From an uncultured Balneola sp. (GTDB taxonomy: Bacteria > Bacteroidota > Rhodothermia > Balneolales > Balneolaceae), in the NCBI GenBank assembly GCA_913058495.1, contig CAJXQC010000006.1, forward strand, positions 62,001 through 126,000: DNA of 64,000 nt, read 5' to 3'. The notes beneath the pieces are model-generated. The model did no database searches. It was not told the origin of the DNA and saw only the letters and a program-made list of their open reading frames with translations. Shown piece by piece: positions 58,646 to 64,000 of this stretch (positions are counted from its first letter, which is position 1; every line of letters begins with the position of its first letter). A program made the translations under genes and the position numbers.

Positions 58646-58820
58646 ATTAGAAATCCGTAGAATATTACAAATGAACCTCTGATCTCTTTCAAGATAATTA
58701 AAATGAGTTAAGAATCATGTATGAGAAAATACATGAAAATGAATCGGAGAATTTCAGAAAAGCCTCCAACTACACCGACCTTTAGAATTATTGGACAACC
58801 CAAGTCGATTTAGAAACTCA

Positions 58821-58850
58821 TCATTGAATATTCCTTGTTCAATATTCTTA
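58821..58850. repeat. GAATATTC-type short repeat, copy 2
   Basis: TCATTGAATATTCCTTGTTC followed by AATATTC; same element as 59685-59727 and, inverted, 56692-56730. It lies just downstream of the broken proline dehydrogenase, exactly as copy 3 lies downstream of the intact gene. Confidence 0.75.
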
Positions 58851-58851
58851 A

Positions 58852-58966
58852 TCATTTTCTTTTCGCTTTTTCACGTCGTTCAAGCTCTTCGCTCAGCATT
58901 AAGTACTCACGGGAAGCATCGCTCGTGATAGAAGTGTTTTCATGAGATCTGCGAACCAAATAGGAA
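58852..58966 (-). pseudogene. 3' remnant of a second proline dehydrogenase gene
   Basis: In the minus strand it still reads YLVRRSHENTSITSDASREY then LMLSEELERREKAKRK-stop, nearly identical in protein to the last 36 residues of the intact gene at 59734. The DNA differs mostly at synonymous positions (for example GAGCTT against GAACTT, CGACGT against CGTAGG). Upstream of YLVRR homology stops at once. So it is the tail of a formerly functional, diverged copy, not a recent duplication of the present gene. Confidence 0.85.
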
Positions 58967-58979
58967 GAGTAAATTTATC

Positions 58980-59471
58980 TTATACTGCAGGCCAGCCAAT
59001 TTCAGACTCTTTCAATTGCCACCAGCCAAAAAACCAAACATATTCTTGTTTATATTCAGCAACATACCATTCGGAAGTAACTACCCCAACAAAAATCTCA
59101 GCGCTGAAGAGATATCTATAATCAATGTTTACTAAAAAATTAATATTGCCATCGGATAGTTCTGAAAAAATTTCTCCCGTTGAGTTAATGTATTGAACTT
59201 TATTTGCGTTACTAGAAATTTTAAGGTTCGCTAAAAATTCATTTCTAAATGACTCTTTAATTCCACTAATATCTCCATATATCTCTAAATCACTAGGGCC
59301 GAGGTAACCAGAGTAGATAAATAGTGTATCGATAGGATAATATTGTTCATCTTGATGGAAGAAGCTAAGTGAAGTTTTTAGAACATTTTCTTTGCCAATG
59401 AAATACCAAGTTATTGTATTCAGAATCAGAATTCCTAGCAGAAAAAGGAGTGTGTACTTAAAGAACTTCAT
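58980..59471 (-). CDS. Hypothetical protein with N-terminal membrane anchor (163 aa)
   Basis: ATG start. N-terminal hydrophobic segment (LLFLLGILILNTITWYFIG) followed by a soluble domain rich in aromatic residues (YYPIDTLFIYSGYLGPSDLE... NIDYRYLFSAEIFVGVVTSE... WWQLKESEIGWPAV). No family recognised. It lies between the broken and the intact proline dehydrogenase ends, so it probably arrived with the rearrangement. Confidence 0.6.
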   Translation of the reverse strand: MKFFKYTLLFLLGILILNTITWYFIGKENVLKTSLSFFHQDEQYYPIDTLFIYSGYLGPSDLEIYGDISGIKESFRNEFLANLKISSNANKVQYINSTGEIFSELSDGNINFLVNIDYRYLFSAEIFVGVVTSEWYVAEYKQEYVWFFGWWQLKESEIGWPAV

Positions 59472-59565
59472 TATTTTGGATCAATAGTGTAAAGAGTGGG
59501 TGGCTGATAAGCCAACCCAATTATTGAAATAACAGAATTAATATAAGTAAATAAACTAAAATTTT

Positions 59566-59663
59566 GTCATTACGCTGTGAGTGCCAGACTTCAGAATATT
59601 GAACTATAAGAGTTGGTTTAGTAAATGATTGTATAGATCCTTCGCAGGTGTGTTCAGGATGAC
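59566..59663. repeat. Palindromic intergenic element, copy 3
   Basis: Left end GTCATTACGCTGTGAG (59566-59581), right end AGATCCTTCGCAGG...CAGGATGAC (59635-59663). The right arm matches the element in the gene at 43977 well; the left arm is more decayed. Confidence 0.6.
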
Positions 59664-59684
59664 ATACTACATAGTTGAAAAATC

Positions 59685-59727
59685 ATCATTGAATATTCCT
59701 TGTTCAATATTCAATATTCAATATTCT
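59685..59727. repeat. GAATATTC-type short repeat, copy 3
   Basis: CATCATTGAATATTCCTTGT then several TTCAATA units; located just downstream of the intact proline dehydrogenase gene. Confidence 0.72.
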
Positions 59728-59733
59728 CTTTTC

Positions 59734-60918
59734 TCACTTTCTTTTCGCTTTTTCCCTACGTTCAAGTTCTTCGCTTAACATCAGATATTCACGGGAAGCA
59801 TCGTTCGTGATAGAAGTGTTTTCATGAGCTCTGCGAACCAAATAAGGAAAGGTGTTTTCAACAGAACCATAAGGTAAGTATTTCATACTTCTGACGCCCT
59901 GAGTAGCCAGATTGAAGGTAAGATTATCACTCATTCCGTAAAGCTGGCAGAAGGAGATATTGGGATGATTCTCTACTTTATTTTCTTTAATCAGTTCCAG
60001 CAATATGATACAGCTTTCCCTGTTGTGCGAAGCACAGCAAAACGCCATGTTATCCCGCTCTTGAAAACTGTAAAGAATAGCTTCGTTGTAAGCGTCGTCC
60101 GTATCACCTTTGGTAGGATAAATGGGATCTTCCAATCCAAGTTCTTCCGCTCGCTTTGACTCTTTATCCATATATGCGCCACGAACGATCTTTGCACCCA
60201 AAACCAAGCCGGTTTTCTTTAATTCAGTATGATGGGAAATCAATCGATCTCTTGAACTCTTCAAATACATCTGATACGTGTTGTAAAGAACAGGAGCGTC
60301 TGTGTTGTACAACCTCATCATATCCATGACCATGGTATCCAAAGCAGGTTGGATCCAGCTTTCTTCAGCATCCACAAAAATACTGGTGCCGTTTTCATAG
60401 GCAGTTTTACAGATCAGATCAAATCTGGCCATAGCTCGTTCCCAGTCAATGACTTCCTGAGGAGTTTTCGTTGAAGAAGGCTTACTGTACTTTTCCAATA
60501 ACTCAAAATCTGCAATTGCCGTGATCTTCATGCTTATAAGAGGGATGGAAGAGTGTTTCCCTGCAAAGCGAATAGCTTTAAGAAATTCCTGTGTTACGGC
60601 TTCATATTCTTCTTCGGAATCTTTGGCTTCAGCTCCGTAATCCAGAACAGTTTCAACGCCAAACTCTGCAAGATTCTCAACAACAGAAATACAATCTTTA
60701 AGATCTTTTCCTCCACAAAATACTTTGTAGAATGTGTTATAAACTACTTGGTCGGCAAACGGAATTTTCCATTCCACTGCAAACATTCCCAGTTGACTCA
60801 TGCTCAAAACCAGATCAGGATATTGATGCATGATGCCATAGATCCATTTAGCGAGTTTTAAATCCTTCGTGGACTTGTACTTAAAAGCAGTTTTAGTATT
60901 TGTGAGTAATTCTTGCAT
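59734..60918 (-). CDS. Proline dehydrogenase
   Basis: 394 residues, a complete stand-alone PRODH. It oxidises L-proline to delta-1-pyrroline-5-carboxylate with FAD, passing electrons to the quinone pool. Conserved segments are visible: VDAEESWIQPALD, GAKIVRGAYMDKESKRA, CCASHNRESC, SFCQLYGMSDNLTFNLA and the substrate-binding tail YLPYGSVENTFPYLVRRAHEN. No P5C dehydrogenase domain is fused and none is encoded in the window. The gene is followed (minus-strand sense) by a GAATATTC repeat and, 0.8 kb on, by the remnant of a related copy. Confidence 0.93.
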   Translation of the reverse strand: MQELLTNTKTAFKYKSTKDLKLAKWIYGIMHQYPDLVLSMSQLGMFAVEWKIPFADQVVYNTFYKVFCGGKDLKDCISVVENLAEFGVETVLDYGAEAKDSEEEYEAVTQEFLKAIRFAGKHSSIPLISMKITAIADFELLEKYSKPSSTKTPQEVIDWERAMARFDLICKTAYENGTSIFVDAEESWIQPALDTMVMDMMRLYNTDAPVLYNTYQMYLKSSRDRLISHHTELKKTGLVLGAKIVRGAYMDKESKRAEELGLEDPIYPTKGDTDDAYNEAILYSFQERDNMAFCCASHNRESCIILLELIKENKVENHPNISFCQLYGMSDNLTFNLATQGVRSMKYLPYGSVENTFPYLVRRAHENTSITNDASREYLMLSEELERREKAKRK

Positions 60919-60980
60919 GTATTAAAAATGAAAGCGCTTTTTTGGGCGAGTCAATGATACTGAAAATTTTATAGAATCCA

Positions 60981-61577
60981 TTATCGTCGGCCTACAAAAA
61001 ATGAGTACCTCCATAACCCTGAATAAGCACTTTTGGTTTCTGAATGTTTTACCTGAAAAGTGTTTTTTAACTTGGTGAATAAACTTCCTGAAATTTCTAC
61101 ATGATTGAGTTTCATCCAGCGTTCAAAAATTTTAAAAGGTGTATGATCGAAATCTACAATAGCAACCAAACCATTTTGAGTTAAACCATCGCGTATCAAT
61201 TCTAAATAATTGTGATCATCCCCAAACATGGATAGAGAGTAAGAGCATACGATAAGATCAAAGGGGTCGCTGTTGGTTAAATAAGTATGGACAGAAGTGT
61301 GCGCTAATTCTATACGATCAAAGGATTGTACTTTTGCAGAAGCTTTGTTAAGCATTTCTTTAGAAGCATCAACTCCAATGATATTGGCATCAGGGAACTG
61401 TTCACCAAGTTTGATGAGATGCTTTCCTGTTCCACAACCCAGATCTAAAATTCTTTCGGGACGGAAATCTTCAGGAATTAGTTCAAGCAAACGATTTCGT
61501 CCAAAAAGAATTCCCCAACGTGTAAGATCATAGATCCTAGAATGTGCTTTGTAATATGAGTTTACGGAATCAAACAT
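60981..61577 (-). CDS. SAM-dependent methyltransferase, probable BtaB (betaine lipid N-methylation)
   Basis: 198 residues. Class I methyltransferase: motif I ILDLGCGTGKHLIKLGEQFP, motif II IIGVDASKEML, then FDLIVCSYSLSMFGDD. The length and the overlap of 8 bp with the BtaA-like gene upstream fit BtaB, which adds three methyl groups to diacylglyceryl-homoserine to make the betaine lipid DGTS. The alternative is a generic ubiquinone/menaquinone-type methyltransferase; the genetic coupling to BtaA decides in favour of BtaB. Confidence 0.75.
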   Translation of the reverse strand: MFDSVNSYYKAHSRIYDLTRWGILFGRNRLLELIPEDFRPERILDLGCGTGKHLIKLGEQFPDANIIGVDASKEMLNKASAKVQSFDRIELAHTSVHTYLTNSDPFDLIVCSYSLSMFGDDHNYLELIRDGLTQNGLVAIVDFDHTPFKIFERWMKLNHVEISGSLFTKLKNTFQVKHSETKSAYSGLWRYSFFVGRR

Positions 61578-62697
61578 CTAATTCAAGAAGAAAAGTGGAG
61601 GGGTAGGTTCCGACTCTGTCATTTTGCAATAAATAATCCTTAGAAACCGGTACTGGTTTAACTTTGCTTTGAACGAACCGTGGTAAGAATTCCGTGTTTT
61701 TATGAACAGACCGCATCAGAATTTTAGCTTTCGGCTTAGCTGATCTAAGAATAGCGATCCATTCTTTTTCCAACTGGTCAGTGCCATTTCCAACAAGCCA
61801 GTCCTGATGATCCAGCAAGACAAAATGAGAATATTTTTTTGTTGAATTGTTTAAGAAATCAGTCACAGTTCCGGTTGAGTGAGATAGACTATGGAGTTGT
61901 GACCGAATCAGTTCAAAATTTTCTTCTTTGAGATAATTAGGTAGGCAAGTTTCGGTGTAGTTTCCTTCCAGATACAGCTTCCAGAAGTAGTTGTTGTTTA
62001 CACCTTGATCCACGAATAAATTCCAAAGTGTGGTCTTCATATACTCGTTGAGATCGGTAATACTGCTACGTTGAGTATCAGGCACTCCCGCAAGATTTAA
62101 TATGAGTTTAGACTTCCAGAAATGCTGACTGAATCCCTGCCAAAGAGATGGAGCTATTTCTGTTTCAAATATTAGGGCTCTTTTATCAGGTGAAGTTTCA
62201 GCTATAATAGAGTTTATAGCAGAACGTAAACTCTTTATGTCGATCAAAAAATTTAAAACCCCTGCAAAATAACCTGTTAGACCGGAATTATAGAAACCTT
62301 TATCGGGGGAAAACCAATGAATATTGCTACTCCAAAATTTCAGGGAATACGGGTTTAGTAAGTGCTTTATATCATTGAATATTGATTGGTAGTGCTTTGT
62401 TTTCCCTGTCAGAAACATAGAACTCAGCAACTCAAAATTCCCGAATTCAAAAAGTGCACATTTCAGATCCAAAAGCGCATTTTGATATGGATTGATATCG
62501 ATGCAATCAATGGAGCGTGGATTATCCAGAAGATAGTCGAACGCATTATCTCCTGCGCTCGTTATCATTAGAAGATCGCTGGTCGGACGAAGATTAATTA
62601 GATTTCGATCAATTTCGGGATCTTCCCAGCTGGTATTGTATATAAGAAAATGAGACGTAAGGTATTTAAACCAAAGATTCGAAAGCGAATTTTTCAT
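61570..62697 (-). CDS. Probable BtaA, SAM:diacylglycerol 3-amino-3-carboxypropyltransferase (DUF3419)
   Basis: 375 residues from ATG (complement of 62695-62697). Shows the DUF3419/BtaA opening: LIYNTSWEDPEIDRNLINL, then LLMITSAGDNAFDYLLDNPR, CIDINPYQNALLDLKCALFE, and later VLLDHQDWLVGN and ILMRSVHKNTEFLP. BtaA transfers the aminocarboxypropyl group of SAM to diacylglycerol, the first step in betaine lipid synthesis. Overlaps the probable btaB by 8 bp, giving a two-gene operon. Such phosphorus-free lipids replace phospholipids under phosphate limitation in several bacteria; that regulation is not visible here. Confidence 0.8.
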   Translation of the reverse strand: MKNSLSNLWFKYLTSHFLIYNTSWEDPEIDRNLINLRPTSDLLMITSAGDNAFDYLLDNPRSIDCIDINPYQNALLDLKCALFEFGNFELLSSMFLTGKTKHYQSIFNDIKHLLNPYSLKFWSSNIHWFSPDKGFYNSGLTGYFAGVLNFLIDIKSLRSAINSIIAETSPDKRALIFETEIAPSLWQGFSQHFWKSKLILNLAGVPDTQRSSITDLNEYMKTTLWNLFVDQGVNNNYFWKLYLEGNYTETCLPNYLKEENFELIRSQLHSLSHSTGTVTDFLNNSTKKYSHFVLLDHQDWLVGNGTDQLEKEWIAILRSAKPKAKILMRSVHKNTEFLPRFVQSKVKPVPVSKDYLLQNDRVGTYPSTFLLELDV

Positions 62698-62792
62698 TAA
62701 ATAAACTTAGCATATTTTTAAGGAAGGTTCAGCCGAAACATCCTAACAATTTGCCGTCAAATTTGTATTTTTAAAATCAATTAAGGAAACTC

Positions 62793-63053
62793 ATGGATAC
62801 TACAGAAAGAAAGAAAAAACTTGAACAAGGGCTGGAAAAGGCCGGAGACATTCTGGAGCAAAAAGCTATAGAAAGTTACGATAAAGCTCTGGACAGACTT
62901 CAATACGAAAAAGATCGCCTGGAAAGAGAATTGCGACACGAATACAGAAATGCTCGTCGGTATGTAAGAGCAAATCCAGAGCAGGGTTTAGGTGTGGCAT
63001 TTGTAGCCGGACTATTTCTGGGTGTATTGCTTACCAGAGGCGGAAAAGACTAA
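62793..63053 (+). CDS. DUF883/ElaB-YqjD-like small membrane protein
   Basis: 86 residues from ATG 62793 with AAGGA upstream. A charged coiled-coil helix (KLEQGLEKAGDILEQKAIES... LDRLQYEKDRLERELR) is followed by the family's YVRANPEQGLGVAFVAGLFLGVLL tail-anchor and a short RGGKD end. Family members bind the inner membrane and, in E. coli YqjD, ribosomes in stationary phase. Separated by 12 nt from prfB, so possibly co-transcribed with it. Confidence 0.82.
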   Translation: MDTTERKKKLEQGLEKAGDILEQKAIESYDKALDRLQYEKDRLERELRHEYRNARRYVRANPEQGLGVAFVAGLFLGVLLTRGGKD

Positions 63054-63065
63054 TTAACTGAACGA

Positions 63066-64000
63066 ATGGGAATTAATAAAGATCACCTAAATGAACTCTA
63101 TGAGCGCGTGGATTCGCTCAGGAGGTATCTTTGACTACGACAAAAGAAAAGTCCGCATAATAGAACTTACCGAGAAAACCCAGGACCCTGAGTTTTGGAA
63201 TGATCCAACTTCTGCGCAAGCAGTTATGAAGCAGATGGATAATGAAAAAGGTTTGGTAGAATCCTGGGATGATCTTAATGATCTGCGTGACAGCATCAAT
63301 GTGTTTCTTGAATTTGAAGAAATGGGTGAAGATGTTGAAAGCGAGATCGAAGCAGAATATGCCAAGCTCGAGAATAAGCTGGAAGCATTGGAATTGAGAA
63401 ACATGCTCAATGGTCCGGATGACCAAAGAGACGCGGTGGTAACTTTCAATCCCGGAGCCGGAGGAACGGAAAGTCAGGATTGGGCACAGATGTTATACAG
63501 AATGTATGTTCGCTGGGCTGAAAAGAATGATTTTAAAGTTTCTAATATTGATTATCAGGATGGAGATGTAGCCGGATTAAAATCAGCGACTATTGAAGTA
63601 CAGGGAACCAATGCTTACGGTTTTCTTAAAGCAGAAAGCGGTGTTCATCGTTTAGTGCGAGTTTCGCCATTCGACAGTAATGCCAGAAGACATACGTCTT
63701 TTTGCTCAGTATTTGTTTCGCCATTGATCGATGATTCTATTGAAGTGAACATCAACGAAAGTGAAGTTGAGCTTCAGCGTTTTCATTCAAGTGGTGCCGG
63801 TGGACAGAATGTGAACAAAGTTGAAACCGGAGTCCGTTTGATCTGGGAAGGAGAGCTTTCTGATGGTAGAACAGAGAAGGTAGTTGCTGAGTGTCAGCAG
63901 GAGCGTTCTCAACTTCAGAACAGAGAGAAAGCTATGGTCTTATTGAAGTCCAGAATCTACGAGTTAGAAAAGGAAATTCAGGAAGAAGAAAAAGCTAAGC
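63066..64000 (+). CDS. prfB: Peptide chain release factor 2, programmed +1 frameshift (3' end outside window)
   Basis: ATG 63066 opens a 22-codon frame that stops at TGA 63132. Reading resumes in the +1 frame from GAC 63133 and continues DYDKRKVRIIELTEKTQDPE... to the window end, so about 312 codons are visible. RF2 signatures: the FWNDP start of the coiled coil, the FNPGAGGTESQDWAQMLYRMY region, and the GGQ catalytic motif in HSSGAGGQNVNKVETGVRL. It ends translation at UGA and UAA. The frameshift senses RF2 level: slow UGA decoding lets the ribosome shift. The SPF/anticodon-mimic element was not pinned down. Confidence 0.96.
63120..63135 (+). promoter_or_regulatory. prfB programmed +1 frameshift site
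   Basis: AGGAGG (63120-63125), TAT, the slippery CTT (63129-63131), then TGA C. The internal Shine-Dalgarno with 3-nt spacing and CTT TGA C is the classical RF2 autoregulatory signal. Confidence 0.96.

Larger units (their letters stand above)
58646..58979. other. 334-bp gap with repeat and gene remnant, no intact gene
   Basis: Contains a copy of the GAATATTC-type repeat (58821-58850) and a 3' remnant of a proline dehydrogenase gene (58852-58966, minus strand). In the part 58646-58820 I see no clear coding signal or structure. Confidence 0.7.

Overview
The window (about 38-40% G+C by impression, not computed) comes from a free-living Gram-negative of the Bacteroidota/Balneolota/Rhodothermota side of the FCB group. 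The reasons are large secreted proteins ending in NYPNPFNPS-type sorting domains (Type IX secretion), propeller-type sensor kinases with a Y_Y_Y domain and a HisKA_3 core, and signal peptides ending in A-Q. The NYPNPFNP signature and the TTG/GTG starts, often with real Shine-Dalgarno sequences, suggest Balneola-like relatives. This placement is inference.

Layout. 1-15463: the 3' part of an outer-membrane beta-barrel/OmpA protein, a 3259-residue DUF11/SdrD-type surface protein abutting it, and a single-domain response regulator. 15516-18309: recO, an HtrA-type protease and a small lipoprotein. 18309-28057: a signalling island with a small orphan gene, three membrane histidine kinases (two propeller-type, one TPR-type) and two NarL-type response regulators. 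Five copies of one 20-bp palindrome, AACTRC-N8-GYAGTT, lie in gaps of this island and before downstream secreted-protein genes. 28133-49288: T9SS-secreted proteins carrying beta-helix, cohesin-like, dockerin-like, Big-2, FN3 and vWA domains, interrupted by three tandem LuxR-type regulators. 49358-56685: an AtuA-family protein, a renalase-like oxidoreductase, and a heterodimeric ABC exporter whose two genes flank a divergent RNase Z. 56692-59727: repeat-rich stretch with four small secreted or membrane proteins of unknown function on the minus strand and a broken 3' copy of proline dehydrogenase. 59734-62697: proline dehydrogenase and a BtaB/BtaA-like betaine-lipid pair, minus strand. 62793-64000: a DUF883-like protein and prfB with its programmed frameshift.

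How it may fit together (inference): the three kinases and two regulators probably act through the 20-bp palindrome on their own genes and on the adjacent surface proteins. Those proteins contain both cohesin-like and dockerin-like modules without any recognisable glycoside hydrolase, which would suit a non-cellulosomal surface assembly exported by T9SS. Other points of interest are a palindromic intergenic element read in frame as the N-terminus of a secreted protein, a sensor kinase whose signal peptide seems to need a non-AUG start, an RNase Z with HxDxDH in place of HxHxDH, and sorting-domain/terminator cassettes that look recombined between genes. No rRNA, tRNA, CRISPR array, transposase or phage gene was recognised.
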